Source of the DNA: [Limnothrix rosea] IAM M-220
GTDB lineage: Bacteria > Cyanobacteriota > Cyanobacteriia > Cyanobacteriales > MRBY01
Assembly (NCBI RefSeq): GCF_001904615.1
Contig: NZ_MRBY01000005.1
Span: 93,250-125,411 of the forward strand
Length of the DNA stretch: 32,162 nt
Reading direction: 5' to 3'
Shown: positions 15,896-25,450 of the stretch, one piece after another
How the letters are laid out: each line of letters begins with the position of its first letter
Position numbering within the stretch: position 1 is the first letter of the stretch
Made by a program: the position numbers and the translations under genes
The notes under the pieces: model-generated
The model's database searches: none
Told to the model about the DNA's origin: nothing
The model's input: only the letters and a program-made list of their open reading frames with translations

Positions 15896-16414
15896 ATGAA
15901 GCATACCCTCTCAGTTTTAGTTGAAGACGAAGCCGGCGTTTTGACACGTATTGCCGGACTATTTGCCCGCCGCGGTTTTAACATTGAAAGTCTTGCGGTG
16001 GGGCCAGCAGAAAAAGAGGGCATTTCACGCATTACGATGGTGGTTCCCTGTGATGAAAAGGAAATTGAGCAGGTGTCCGCTCAGCTTGACAAACTGATTC
16101 ATGTGCGCCAGGTGAATGACGTTACGGTCAAACCCTGTGTCGAACGGGAATTGATGCTTGTTAAGGTAAATGCTGATGCCAACCAACGCTCTGAAGTCAT
16201 GCAGTTGGTGCAGGTCTTCCGGGCTCGCATTGTTGATATTTCCGAGGCAACGGTGACCGTCCAAGTGGTGGGTGATCCGGGCAAAATGGTCGCCATTCTC
16301 CAGATGTTAGAAAAATTCGGCATTATCGAAGTGGCGCGCACTGGCAAGCTTGCCCTTGTACGTGAGTCCGGTGTTAATACAGAATATCTCAAGTCTGTTG
16401 GCAAGAAAGCCTAG
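15896..16414 (+). CDS. ilvH: Acetolactate synthase small (regulatory) subunit
   Basis: A 172-residue regulatory subunit of acetohydroxyacid synthase, the first enzyme shared by valine, leucine and isoleucine synthesis. The N-terminal ACT domain (about 2-75) starts [20 protein letters not shown] and contains [12 protein letters not shown]. The C-terminal ACT-like domain (about 80-160) carries [11 protein letters not shown] and ends TGKLALVRE. It activates the large subunit and confers valine feedback inhibition. The large subunit is not in this window. Two adjacent ATGs (15893 and 15896) are possible; the second gives the usual MKHTLS start. An in-frame extension to 15860 is unlikely. Confidence 0.95.
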   Translation: MKHTLSVLVEDEAGVLTRIAGLFARRGFNIESLAVGPAEKEGISRITMVVPCDEKEIEQVSAQLDKLIHVRQVNDVTVKPCVERELMLVKVNADANQRSEVMQLVQVFRARIVDISEATVTVQVVGDPGKMVAILQMLEKFGIIEVARTGKLALVRESGVNTEYLKSVGKKA

Positions 16415-16536
16415 GTTCATTTTGGGTGATTTGACATGGCTAGTAGGGGGCGATCGCCGAATGACTGCCGAGACTCCAAGAAAAGTCTCTAGGCCTCTAG
16501 TTATATCGGTGGATTTTCCGTAAACCTTAACAGCCC

Positions 16537-16542
16537 TATAAT
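16537..16542 (+). promoter_or_regulatory. Possible -10 box upstream of the YggT gene
   Basis: A perfect TATAAT lies 40 bases upstream of the ATG at 16582, in an otherwise gene-free gap. No good TTGACA-like partner occurs 16-18 bases upstream, so the assignment rests on the -10 element and position only. Confidence 0.4.
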
Positions 16543-16581
16543 GACGGTGATTTCAATGCTGCGATCCACGAGGCAAAGAAC

Positions 16582-17061
16582 ATGAGCAATTCGCCCCACA
16601 ACTTCCCTGACTCTGATCCCGATCCGAACAAGCCACCATCATCGCCCCCACCTTCAAAACAGAATATGACCGCAGCGTCGCGGGAAGCCCAAAAGCTTAA
16701 ACGAGAAGAGCAAAAATTACGGGCGAGACAACAGCGTCTATTTTTCTTTCGGGTGAGAAATAGTATTTATTTTTTGGTTGGTTTTCTGGAGGTTCTACTC
16801 GCACTGCGATTTTTCCTGCGCCTATCCGGAGCGAATCCTGATAACCTTTTTGCCAAATCGATCTATGGTTTGTCTGCGCCCTTTGTGACACCGTTTTCGA
16901 CGCTATTTATCAGCCCTGTGCAAAGTACTGATGCCACCATCGGTCAAAATATCTTTGATGTTAATCTACTGATTGCGATGATGATTTATGGTTTGTTAGG
17001 CTTTTTGGCAGTGTGGCTTACGACCTATGTTTACCAGCAGGTTTCTTCGCCAGACTCATAG
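16582..17061 (+). CDS. YggT family membrane protein
   Basis: A 159-residue protein. It has a Pro/Ser/Asp-rich disordered N-terminus (1-28), a charged helix (32-52) and two membrane helices (about 62-80 and 128-151). Between these is the YggT/Ycf19-type segment RFFLRLSGANPDN, followed by LSAPFVTPF. YggT/Ycf19 proteins are small integral membrane proteins implicated in thylakoid or membrane organisation and, for some members, in cell division or cytochrome assembly; this member's role is not defined by sequence. GAGG at about 16570 supports the ATG. The disordered N-terminal extension is longer than in many family members. Confidence 0.88.
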   Translation: MSNSPHNFPDSDPDPNKPPSSPPPSKQNMTAASREAQKLKREEQKLRARQQRLFFFRVRNSIYFLVGFLEVLLALRFFLRLSGANPDNLFAKSIYGLSAPFVTPFSTLFISPVQSTDATIGQNIFDVNLLIAMMIYGLLGFLAVWLTTYVYQQVSSPDS

Positions 17062-17234
17062 TCATCAGCTAATGGCTCAAGCCAAAGGTTGCTGAAATCT
17101 GGTCAAGGGATAGACGACCATCCTTGTAAGATAAGATTTGCTAAAGGTACTTTGTGTTGCTCTTTGCTTTTAATGTGGAGAGCCTGCTAATTTTTGTTCT
17201 TTTGTGATTTTCCCTAGGCGATCGCCGTTAGTTT

Positions 17235-18827
17235 ATGACTTCTCCCGCACGTTTCTCGATTACTACGCCGTTATATTACGTTAATGGTCTGCCCCACATC
17301 GGTAGTGCCTACACCACTATGGCCGCCGATGCGATCGCCCGTTTTCACCGTTTACAAGGCGAAGATGTGTTACTCATTACCGGGACAGACGAACATGGCC
17401 AAAAAATTCAGCGTGCAGCCGAAGAAGCAGGCTTAGAGCCTCAAGTCCACTGCGATCGCATTATTGGCAGCTTTAAAGATCTGTGGGAAAAATACAATAT
17501 CCAGTACGACAGATTTAGTCGGACGACGGCAGCGAACCACGCCAAAATCGTTGAGCAATTTTTCGGCAAAGTGTGGGACAAAGGCGATATTTACCTTGAT
17601 CAACAACAGGGTTGGTATTGCGTTGCCTGTGAAGAATTTAAAGAAGAAAAAGACCTCATCGAAGACCGTTACTGCGCGATTCACACCAACAAAAAAGCCG
17701 AATGGCGTGATGAGCAAAACTATTTTTTCCGCCTATCCAATTATCAAGCTCAGCTCGAAGCGCTCTACGCATCTAATCCTGACTTTATTCAGCCTGCGAG
17801 TCGCCGTAATGAAGTTCTGAATTTTGTTAAACAAGGCCTCAAGGACTTTTCTATTTCTCGCATTAACCTTGACTGGGGTTTCCCGGTTCCTACCGATGTT
17901 GACCATACTATCTACGTCTGGTTTGATGCGCTCCTCGGTTATTTCACGGCGTTGTTGGAAGATGGTGATGAAGTAAATCTTGAGACGGCGATCGCCAAAT
18001 TTTGGCCCATTAATGTGCATCTGATCGGAAAAGATATTTTGCGATTCCATGCCGTGTACTGGCCTGCCATGCTGATGTCTGCCGAGCTGCCCCTACCCGG
18101 TCGCATCTTTGGCCATGGCTTTCTCACCAAAAACGGTCTCAAAATGGGAAAAAGTCTCGGCAATATCATTGATCCCTTTGAGCTAGTAGATCGGTATGGC
18201 TCTGATGCCTTGCGCTATTATTTCCTCAAAGAAGTCGAACTCGGAAAAGACGGCGATTTTAACGAAGTTCGCTTTATCAACACCGTTAACGCCGATCTCG
18301 CCAATGACCTTGGTAATCTGCTAAATCGCACCTTGGGGATGTTGAAAAAATACTGTAAAAGTGAAATTCCTCAGCTTGACCTCGCCACCATTGCCGATGA
18401 TCATCCCTTAAAAGCTTTGGGTCATCACCTTGGCGATCGCATTGTCGCCCATTACGAAGCGCTCAATCTATCGGCATCCTGCACCGCCGTTCTGGAATTG
18501 ATTCAAGCTTGCAATAAATATATCGATGACAGTGCACCATGGAAACTTTTTAAGGCCGGCGAGCAAAGCCAAGTGGAGGTGATTCTATTTAGCATTCTCG
18601 AATCAGTTCGTTTAGCTGGCTATCTACTCGCGCCAATTATTCCGAATCTTAGTACCGAGATCTACCGACAACTAGGGTTTAGTGGTGACTTTAATGACCT
18701 ATCGAACCTAGCCGCAGCATATCCATTCGCCAGTCATAGTCAATGGGGACTCTCCTGGCCAGAACGTACCTTGCCTAAGGCAAAACCGATTTTTGCGCGC
18801 CTTGAGTTGCCGCAGGATATTGAGTGA
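17235..18827 (+). CDS. metG: Methionyl-tRNA synthetase
   Basis: A 530-residue class I synthetase that charges tRNA-Met. The HIGH motif is HIGS at 21-24 and the KMSKS loop is KMGKS at 303-307. A zinc knuckle inserted in the catalytic core uses Cys129, Cys132, Cys147 and His150 (CVAC ... CAIH). The methionine pocket strand VYWPAML and the anticodon-binding helical bundle (about 355-510) are present. The length ends before the optional C-terminal EMAP-like tRNA-binding domain, so that domain is absent, as in many bacterial MetG of this type. ATG start follows a HIP1 site. The stop codon lies within a 36-bp direct repeat. Confidence 0.96.
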   Translation: MTSPARFSITTPLYYVNGLPHIGSAYTTMAADAIARFHRLQGEDVLLITGTDEHGQKIQRAAEEAGLEPQVHCDRIIGSFKDLWEKYNIQYDRFSRTTAANHAKIVEQFFGKVWDKGDIYLDQQQGWYCVACEEFKEEKDLIEDRYCAIHTNKKAEWRDEQNYFFRLSNYQAQLEALYASNPDFIQPASRRNEVLNFVKQGLKDFSISRINLDWGFPVPTDVDHTIYVWFDALLGYFTALLEDGDEVNLETAIAKFWPINVHLIGKDILRFHAVYWPAMLMSAELPLPGRIFGHGFLTKNGLKMGKSLGNIIDPFELVDRYGSDALRYYFLKEVELGKDGDFNEVRFINTVNADLANDLGNLLNRTLGMLKKYCKSEIPQLDLATIADDHPLKALGHHLGDRIVAHYEALNLSASCTAVLELIQACNKYIDDSAPWKLFKAGEQSQVEVILFSILESVRLAGYLLAPIIPNLSTEIYRQLGFSGDFNDLSNLAAAYPFASHSQWGLSWPERTLPKAKPIFARLELPQDIE

Positions 18828-18857
18828 TGATTAATCTCCTTGAAGTGTGAGGCGATC
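18822..18857 (+). repeat. 36-bp direct repeat, copy 1 (contains the metG stop)
   Basis: It begins GAGTGATGATTAATCTCC and ends GTGAGGCGATC, and is identical to 18907-18942. The first codon (GAG) and the TGA stop are the end of metG, so this copy is the probable ancestral one. The two starts are 85 bases apart. Confidence 0.9.
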
Positions 18858-18906
18858 AATTCATTGGCTTAATTAGCTCAAGCATTGTTATGGGAGCAAC
18901 ATCAAA

Positions 18907-18942
18907 GAGTGATGATTAATCTCCTTGAAGTGTGAGGCGATC
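18907..18942 (+). repeat. 36-bp direct repeat, copy 2
   Basis: A perfect copy of 18822-18857 in the non-coding gap after metG. Flanks differ on both sides: copy 2 completes a HIP1 site (GGCGATCGCC) where copy 1 reads GGCGATCAAT. The arrangement looks like a tandem duplication of about 85 bases or a short-repeat insertion. Confidence 0.9.
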
Positions 18943-19087
18943 GCCTAACTCCGAGGGAATTATAAAAGTTTTGACGAAAATCGAGCTTTCTCAGTAAGCT
19001 TAATTATCGGGGTAACCCACTTTTTAAATAAAGACCGTTTTATAAAAACAATCCCTTTAATAAAATCTTACAGAGGCATAACGAAAA

Positions 19088-19720
19088 ATGCTGGATCACT
19101 TTGGTAGCGATCCGGTTTTCTCTCCTGAACAGGTATTGGAAAATCGAGGTCGTGTAGCGATCTTTATCGATGGCTCAAATTTGTTTTATGCAGCGCTACA
19201 GCTAGGCATCGAGATCGACTACAGCAAACTTTTATATCGCCTAACCGGCGGTTCCCGACTCCTTAGATCTTTTTTCTACACAGGAGTTGATCGGGCCAAT
19301 GAAAAACAACAAGGCTTTTTGTTATGGATGCGGCGTAACGGCTACCGTGTCATCGCCAAGGATTTGGTGCAACTTCCTGATGGCTCCAAAAAAGCAAATC
19401 TTGATGTGGAAATCGCGGTGGATATGATGGCCCTAGTCGGCTCCTACGATACAGCTGTCTTGGTCAGTGGTGATGGCGATCTAGCCTACGCAGTGGATGC
19501 TGTGAGCTATCGCGGCGCTAGGGTTGAAGTCGTAAGTTTACGCTCAATGACTAGTGATAGTTTGATTAATGTGGCAGACCGCTACATTGATCTAGAGCAA
19601 ATTCAAACGGATATTCAAAAGTTCCACCGCGATCAAAATCATCCACCTCAAATCCCACCCATCGAGCGAAAAAAGGATAATGGTAATGGTTCTTCTTTAG
19701 AGCTTCCCAGCCATGAATAA
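19088..19720 (+). CDS. labA: LabA-like NYN domain protein
   Basis: A 210-residue protein with a NYN (PIN-like nuclease fold) domain at about 20-165. The conserved acidic positions are visible: FIDGSN (Asp28), NLDVEIAVDM (Asp106, Asp112) and SGDGDLAYAV (Asp129, Asp131). The tail (about 175-210) is hydrophilic and low-complexity. In Synechococcus elongatus LabA acts in negative feedback of KaiC-dependent circadian output; NYN proteins in general are candidate metal-dependent RNases. The name is by family resemblance, and cyanobacteria carry several LabA paralogues. AGAGG lies thirteen bases before the ATG. It is followed directly by lptC, indicating an operon. Confidence 0.8.
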   Translation: MLDHFGSDPVFSPEQVLENRGRVAIFIDGSNLFYAALQLGIEIDYSKLLYRLTGGSRLLRSFFYTGVDRANEKQQGFLLWMRRNGYRVIAKDLVQLPDGSKKANLDVEIAVDMMALVGSYDTAVLVSGDGDLAYAVDAVSYRGARVEVVSLRSMTSDSLINVADRYIDLEQIQTDIQKFHRDQNHPPQIPPIERKKDNGNGSSLELPSHE

Positions 19721-19732
19721 GTGAGGCAAATA

Positions 19733-20914
19733 GTGCGCTCTAGTTTTTTGGATAAATCTTTGCTGTTGTTATCACAAGGGTGTTGGCGATCGCCTCAAAA
19801 ACTTTTGAGTTACATCTTCATCATTAGTCTTTGCATCACGACCTACAGCTGCCGCAATACACCGCCACCATTAGAACCAGAAGAGACTATCGAAGTGGGC
19901 ACAGAAAACCGCTTAGTTGTGGCCAATGCAATCTTGGAACAATCCGATATCGATGGCAAACTTTTGTGGCGGCTTCAAACCGAAGAAGCGATCTACAGCC
20001 AGGATCGCAAAACCGCAACAGTGACTGGCATTGTGGGGAATCTATATGAAGATGGCGAGGTAATCCTCAGCCTCCAAGCAGAGGCCGGACAGGTGATCAA
20101 TGACGGTGAACGGGTAATCCTTGAAACGAACATTATCGTCACAGATAACCGTACAGGCGCTGTACTTGAAACCGAATTGGCAGAATGGCAACCAGAAAAC
20201 GATTTACTCATTATTGATGCGGAGTTACAAGGCAAATATCCCAATGGTCAATTTACTGCCACCAAAGCCCAATACTTTATTGATCGCTCGGAACTAGAAC
20301 TAACGGAAGAAGTCGATGCTCTGACCATTGAACCAGCGTTACGTATTTTGAGCGAACAAGTTATTTGGCAATTTGAAGAAGATGTGGTGACAGCCGAAGA
20401 TGGCTTAGAGGTTCAGCAATATACCGAAGAAGAAGTGACCACACGCTTACGAGCAAAGACCGCCGAGGTCAACATCGCGGAGCAGGAAGTCACCGTTTCT
20501 GGGGATGTCTTACTGAATAGTCTCAAGCCCAAGGCTCAATTTGCCAGTGGTGAAGCCGTTTGGGATATGGAGGAGGGCGTTATTGTGGGGAAAAAGTCAG
20601 TGCAAATTACCCACGAAAAGGAAAAGGTTCAGTTTCGTGGTGAGGCTGGACAATTTAATCTCAATACCCAAGAGGTTCAGTTAGTGGGAGCCGTGCGGGG
20701 AGTGGGCAAAAAGCCCCCGTCGACATTGCAGGCTGGACGGGTAGATTGGAATTTAGAAACGCAACAGTTAGTGGCTCAGGGGAATGTTGTTTATGAGCAA
20801 AATGAACCGCGCCTGACCCTCACGGGTAACCGTGCTGTCGGTCAGCTAAATAATAGTAGGCTCGTTATATCCGGAACTAGCACAAAACCTGTGACAACAA
20901 AAGTAATTCCTTAA
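19733..20914 (+). CDS. lptC: LptC/LptA-type LPS transport protein
   Basis: A roughly 390-residue envelope protein. It has an N-terminal hydrophobic segment ending in a weak lipobox (TTYSC), so it may be a lipoprotein or a signal-anchored protein. The rest is almost entirely beta strand with repeated OstA/LptC-like units ('VTGIVGNLYEDGEV', 'VTVSGDVLLNS', 'VQLVGAVRG', 'LVAQGNVVY'), forming the hydrophobic groove that carries lipopolysaccharide across the periplasm. The cyanobacterial version is about twice the 190-residue E. coli LptC. Two GTG starts compete: 19721, which abuts the labA stop, and 19733, which has GAGG six bases before it. The second is chosen. Confidence 0.82.
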   Translation: MRSSFLDKSLLLLSQGCWRSPQKLLSYIFIISLCITTYSCRNTPPPLEPEETIEVGTENRLVVANAILEQSDIDGKLLWRLQTEEAIYSQDRKTATVTGIVGNLYEDGEVILSLQAEAGQVINDGERVILETNIIVTDNRTGAVLETELAEWQPENDLLIIDAELQGKYPNGQFTATKAQYFIDRSELELTEEVDALTIEPALRILSEQVIWQFEEDVVTAEDGLEVQQYTEEEVTTRLRAKTAEVNIAEQEVTVSGDVLLNSLKPKAQFASGEAVWDMEEGVIVGKKSVQITHEKEKVQFRGEAGQFNLNTQEVQLVGAVRGVGKKPPSTLQAGRVDWNLETQQLVAQGNVVYEQNEPRLTLTGNRAVGQLNNSRLVISGTSTKPVTTKVIP

Positions 20915-20930
20915 ATTTAAAAAAAGTGGC

Positions 20931-22739
20931 GTGATTCCTCCAGAGCTGTATCGCAATCAACAGACTTATCAGCAACTTGCCCAAGGTTTATCCCTTGGAC
21001 TACGGCGACAAATTTGGGTGGCCGTTTGTGACAATCGCTATTGGCGCGATCGCCTGATGGAGCGTCTCAGTGAGCAGCATCCCCAGACGACTGCGGAAGA
21101 GCATGCCTTAATTGCGATCGCCCTTGATGAAAAAAATCCAGAACTAAATCCTCTGCTAGCGATTTCCCATTGGTTAAAGGAACATCAGCAGAGCGTCAAT
21201 CCCCATAAACCGCCAACCTTTGCCCTCACGGGGATCGAGCATTTAACGCTGCAATCGAGCCAGCAACAACGGCGTTTTTTAAAGCATCTAAAATTTATTG
21301 CCGATGTCTATGTGCCGAAAATGGACTTTAATTTGCTGTTGTGGTTGCCGCGCCCGTGGATGAACAGCATTATGGAATCTGTGCCCGAGTTTTGGCAGTG
21401 GCGGACGGGTTTGTTTGAGTTTCAAGGGGAACCAACGCCTGTTAAGCTTTATGATTTACCGCGGCCAGAGCGATTTTTCCCCGCGCAGGATCAGCAGTTT
21501 TTTGATCAATATTTCCGTGCGTCTGAGTCTCCTGCTTTAGCGTTACCGGAAAATGTGACCTCCGATGATGAGGCATGGCGGCTTTCCCAGCAATATCGTG
21601 AGGCAATTCATGGGGGTGATACTGGTGTTGTGACCTTAAAGCTGGCCATTGAAAGCTATGAAACGTTATTTGGCTATCTAGAGCCGGGCGATCGCCGACT
21701 GGGGGATTTGTATAACGACATCGGCAACTTCACTTGGCTACTGGCGCGACAAGACACAGAAAATGCGGTGAAGCAAAGCCATTTACAGCAGTCTATTGAC
21801 TACTACAACCAAGCCCTCGCAACGATAATTCCATCGCCAGAACCAGAATTTTATGCCATGGTGCAAAACAATCTGGGGGCAGTGTACAGCGATCTTGCCT
21901 ATGCCCAAGGGCATGTTGCGCCGCTCTACCAAGCCGTTCAAGCCTATGAAGCCGCCTTGCAATATCGCTCTCCAGAAACCGACACCCTCCGCTATGTTTC
22001 GACCCAAAATAATTTGGGGACGGTGTATTGGCACTTGGCACAGCAGGAAAATGCCCCCCAACATTTACAGGGCGCTATTAGCTGCTACGAATCTGCCTTA
22101 AAGTATCTCTCCCAAAGTGACGAGCCGAGTCACTGGGCGATGATGCAAAATAACCTCGGTACTGCTTATCTCAACCTTTCCCAGCACCAAGATCCGGTGA
22201 GCTGTCTCCGGGTGGCGATCGCCGCCTACCGTGCCGCCCTAGACTATCGCACCCCCGAAACCAACCCCGTCGGTTGCGCTTCTACCCACAACAACCTTGG
22301 CACGAGCTATTGGCAGCTCAGCGTTTACCTCACCGAAGACGAAACCCAATGGCAACATATCCTCGAACAGGCGATCGCCAGCTACGAAGTCGCCCTAAGC
22401 CTTGCCCATCTCCTCAGCCAAGAACAGCCTCCCCTAGCCATTGACTTTGATGTCCTCGAAACCCTCAACAATATGGGACTCATCCACTATCAACTCGCCA
22501 CAGAAATCACTTCGCCCCTACCATCAGAGGCAAAAATTGAACATCTACAAACCGCGATCAAGTCCCATAGCCTCAGCCTGAGTAAACAAACAGAAAACAC
22601 TTTAACCTACACAGATACCCTCAGTTATTTAATTGGTGGAGTCCGTGCCCTCTACGAACAAGGCGGCATTGTGGCGCAAAATCAGGCTCTGTCTGAAGTC
22701 CCCAGCCAATTACTGCCCAAAATTTTGCCAAGACTTTAG
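20931..22739 (+). CDS. Tetratricopeptide repeat protein
   Basis: A 602-residue protein in two parts. Residues 1 to about 190 form an alpha/beta domain (QIWVAVCDNRYWRDRLMERL; FALTGIEHL; FNLLLWLPRPW) that recalls the NTPase-like domain before TPRs in bacterial signalling proteins, but it has no Walker A motif. Residues about 230-530 hold at least five TPR-like units of roughly 45-55 residues, with repeated 'NNLGxxY' and 'AIxxYExAL' motifs. TPRs bind protein partners. It starts at a GTG 16 bases after lptC, without a clear ribosome site, so it is probably the third gene of the operon. The specific role is unknown. Confidence 0.82.
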   Translation: MIPPELYRNQQTYQQLAQGLSLGLRRQIWVAVCDNRYWRDRLMERLSEQHPQTTAEEHALIAIALDEKNPELNPLLAISHWLKEHQQSVNPHKPPTFALTGIEHLTLQSSQQQRRFLKHLKFIADVYVPKMDFNLLLWLPRPWMNSIMESVPEFWQWRTGLFEFQGEPTPVKLYDLPRPERFFPAQDQQFFDQYFRASESPALALPENVTSDDEAWRLSQQYREAIHGGDTGVVTLKLAIESYETLFGYLEPGDRRLGDLYNDIGNFTWLLARQDTENAVKQSHLQQSIDYYNQALATIIPSPEPEFYAMVQNNLGAVYSDLAYAQGHVAPLYQAVQAYEAALQYRSPETDTLRYVSTQNNLGTVYWHLAQQENAPQHLQGAISCYESALKYLSQSDEPSHWAMMQNNLGTAYLNLSQHQDPVSCLRVAIAAYRAALDYRTPETNPVGCASTHNNLGTSYWQLSVYLTEDETQWQHILEQAIASYEVALSLAHLLSQEQPPLAIDFDVLETLNNMGLIHYQLATEITSPLPSEAKIEHLQTAIKSHSLSLSKQTENTLTYTDTLSYLIGGVRALYEQGGIVAQNQALSEVPSQLLPKILPRL

Positions 22740-22830
22740 CCAAAACAAAAAAAATACTGCTCGATTTTGAAAAAACATCGGTACAATGATGCATTACCTT
22801 TGAATTTTTTAAACAGATCAAACAAGAGCC

Positions 22831-23901
22831 ATGAGTAAAGTTGCTGTCGGTTTATCAGGGGGCGTAGATAGCTCCGTTACAGCAGGCATTCTCCACCGTC
22901 AAGGATATGAAGTGGAGGGCGTAACACTATGGCTGATGAAAGGGAAAGGTCAATGTTGCTCCGAGGGGATGGTCGATGCTGCCGATATTTGCGAACAGCT
23001 CGGCATTACCCACCACGTTGTAGACAGTCGCGATCTGTTCCAGAAATATATTGTTGATTATTTAGTGACAGGCTACGAATCCGGGGTAACACCGCTGCCT
23101 TGCTCCCAATGTAATCGCATGGTGAAATTCGGGCCGATGTTGCAATGGGCAAAGGAAGAGCTGGGCATCGAGAAAATTGCCACAGGCCATTACGCGAAGA
23201 TTCGCCATAACGAAGAAACTGGGCGCTATGAACTTTTGCGGGCAGTGGATCGCAATAAAGATCAGTCTTATTTCCTCTACGATCTCACCCAAGAGATGTT
23301 GGCGGGGACGCTTTTTCCCCTCGGTGAATACACAAAAGATTACACCCGCGAAATTGCTGAAGAAATGAAATTATCGACAGCAAAAAAACCGGAAAGCCAA
23401 GATTTATGCCTAATTGAAGCCCATGGCTCCATGAAAACTTTTCTGGATAAATATATCGATCAAAAAGAAGGCGATATTGTTGATCTCGATGGCAAAATCC
23501 TAGGGAAGCACACAGGTATTCACCACTACACCATTGGTCAGCGGAAGGGTTTGGGGATTGCTGCGCCGGAACCGCTCTATGTGGTGAAGCTGGATAGTGT
23601 CATGAATCGGGTGATTGTCAGTACCCGTGATCGCGCTGGGAAGGATGAATGTAGCGTCAATCGTATGAATTGGGTTTCTATTGCGCCGATTAACGCACCC
23701 ATTCGGGCAGAGGTGCAGGTTCGTTATCGTAGTAAGGCGGTTCCTGTGAATGTTATTCCTTTGGAAGAAGGTTGTCTCAAACTCGTTTTTGATGAGCCGC
23801 AATTTGGCATTACCCCCGGACAAGCGGCAGTTCTATATGATGGCGAAAAGGTTCTGGGTGGTGGCATTATCGAAAATGAGCCTACCAATGTTGATGCTTA
23901 A
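22831..23901 (+). CDS. mnmA: tRNA-specific 2-thiouridylase MnmA
   Basis: A 356-residue enzyme that thiolates U34 of tRNA-Lys, -Glu and -Gln, using ATP and a persulfide relay. The PP-loop SGGVDSS is at 9-15. The catalytic cysteine pair is Cys94 (PCSQCN) and Cys193 (SQDLCLI), matching Cys102 and Cys199 of the E. coli enzyme. GHYAKI (119-124), KDQSYFLY and the C-terminal beta-barrel region (from about 250, [12 protein letters not shown]) are all present. ATG start 91 bases after the TPR gene. The last four bases overlap the end of the convergent invertase gene. Confidence 0.96.
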   Translation: MSKVAVGLSGGVDSSVTAGILHRQGYEVEGVTLWLMKGKGQCCSEGMVDAADICEQLGITHHVVDSRDLFQKYIVDYLVTGYESGVTPLPCSQCNRMVKFGPMLQWAKEELGIEKIATGHYAKIRHNEETGRYELLRAVDRNKDQSYFLYDLTQEMLAGTLFPLGEYTKDYTREIAEEMKLSTAKKPESQDLCLIEAHGSMKTFLDKYIDQKEGDIVDLDGKILGKHTGIHHYTIGQRKGLGIAAPEPLYVVKLDSVMNRVIVSTRDRAGKDECSVNRMNWVSIAPINAPIRAEVQVRYRSKAVPVNVIPLEEGCLKLVFDEPQFGITPGQAAVLYDGEKVLGGGIIENEPTNVDA

Positions 23902-25337
23902 CTGAATAAATCTAGTTCGGTATAGGCTGCCATTTGTTTCGGGTTGAGGTCGCAGGTTAGGGCGATCGCCTCTGGCTTGAAAGCGATCAAATCGAGATTA
24001 TTGGGATCGTCAAGGAGATAATTGGCCGAGAGGTAGCCGGCGATCGTCCATGTTTGGCATTGTCTGGCTTCGCGGCCGATGAGTCTGCCCTGTTTACCGT
24101 CATAATATTCCGGCCAGTTGTCATCGGCTAAAGTTTGTCCGGCGATCGCCACTGCTTTTTTTGCCAGCTCTGGTTTGCCCATTTTTTGGGCGGCGGCAGC
24201 GAGGAGCCACAGCAACATCGGCCAACTGCCAGCATTATGGTAAGACCAAGGCAAATTTTTGCGATCCCAACCCGTCGTAGTCTGCCAATCGCGCCCTTCG
24301 ATGGCTGGATAACACACTTTCATCGGCATCATTGCCACCAAATCATCCCAGCGCTGTTCAATCACCGAAAGAATATCTTTGGACTGTTGCTCATCGGCGA
24401 GGCTGGTAATAATTGCTAATAAATTACCTTGGGAAAAGAAGCGAAAATCCATGCGAGCGGGACCTAAATTGCCGACAAAATATCCCCCTTCTGAGGGCAG
24501 CCATTCCGTTAACCAATTGGGAATTGATTCGGGATAAATATTGAGCCAGTTATCAACACTGGAGCCAAATTCTTCCACATGAAAACGGTAAATTTTTTGC
24601 AACCGATCTAAATTCAACCAATAATAAGTCCGCAAATGGTACATCAATTGGCTCGTTCTTTCAGTTGCTGCTTCAATAAAATCTTTACTCGTTTTATCGG
24701 TTGGGATCAGTAATTCTCTTGATGCTCTTAATGCGGCATAAAACAAAACCTGAATCTCTAGGGGGTAGCCATAGACACCCATGCGGCGATCGATCATAAA
24801 TGCGCCATCAGGGACTAAAAGGGTGGGAAATAAATCAAATCTTGTCCGTAAACACAGCTCTAGAATCTGTTGAATTCCCTGCTGAAATGCTGGACTATGG
24901 GCAAGCTCGGTATCGCCTGTTTTTTTGACATAGGCTCGTAATAAAAGCAGCCACCATAAACAGGAATCCACTGGCGTGACGCGGGCGATCGCCTGTTCCC
25001 CAAAATCCGGAATAATGCGTTCTTTTTCGCCACAGGTTTCGATCTTAAAACTGGCAGGCATTAAGCCCGTGCCGGGTTTAAAACAATCCAGCTGCCGCTC
25101 GTGGTTTTGGAGCGCTAGGGTGAGCTTTAAAAAGTTGCGGACAATCTCTGTTTTGCCCTCCATTAAAAAGGCAAAGGCCGAAACCGCAAAATCTCTGGTA
25201 AAACACTGGTCATAGTTTAGGTTTGGTGCATTTGTATCTTTGGCGGCGATCGTGCCCACTGGATGACTTTTGTAATGGATGATCACCGACTCATGGGCTT
25301 GTCGGGCGAGTTCCATGAGGGACTGGACTTTGGGCAT
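23898..25337 (-). CDS. Alkaline/neutral invertase (GH100)
   Basis: A 479-residue cytosolic invertase that hydrolyses sucrose to glucose and fructose. It has the GH100 pattern from end to end: [18 protein letters not shown] (41-58), [20 protein letters not shown] (173-192) with the expected catalytic Asp183, and [11 protein letters not shown] (405-415) with the expected catalytic Glu410. These correspond within a few positions to Asp188 and Glu414 of the Anabaena InvA structure, as I recall it. No signal peptide. In cyanobacteria sucrose is a compatible solute or transport sugar, and invertase controls its turnover. ATG start. It is convergent with mnmA, overlapping by four bases, and lies downstream of the 2Fe-2S gene on the same strand. 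Confidence 0.93.
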   Translation of the reverse strand: MPKVQSLMELARQAHESVIIHYKSHPVGTIAAKDTNAPNLNYDQCFTRDFAVSAFAFLMEGKTEIVRNFLKLTLALQNHERQLDCFKPGTGLMPASFKIETCGEKERIIPDFGEQAIARVTPVDSCLWWLLLLRAYVKKTGDTELAHSPAFQQGIQQILELCLRTRFDLFPTLLVPDGAFMIDRRMGVYGYPLEIQVLFYAALRASRELLIPTDKTSKDFIEAATERTSQLMYHLRTYYWLNLDRLQKIYRFHVEEFGSSVDNWLNIYPESIPNWLTEWLPSEGGYFVGNLGPARMDFRFFSQGNLLAIITSLADEQQSKDILSVIEQRWDDLVAMMPMKVCYPAIEGRDWQTTTGWDRKNLPWSYHNAGSWPMLLWLLAAAAQKMGKPELAKKAVAIAGQTLADDNWPEYYDGKQGRLIGREARQCQTWTIAGYLSANYLLDDPNNLDLIAFKPEAIALTCDLNPKQMAAYTELDLFS

Positions 25338-25450
25338 AGTAGCGAAATACTTCGGCGGCTAGAGATATGGCAATTATAGGTAGGGCAAGCGTTTCAAGAA
25401 ATTACGAATCATTGAGTTCATCGGTCTATCTCTAGTACTGAGGAAACATC

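Noticed and set aside
16470-16489. GAGACT/AGTCTC hairpin after ilvH as a terminator
   Set aside because: Only six base pairs and no T tract follows.
17433-18169. Long antisense frames within metG
   Set aside because: They follow the codon pattern of metG on the opposite strand and have no similarity to any known family.
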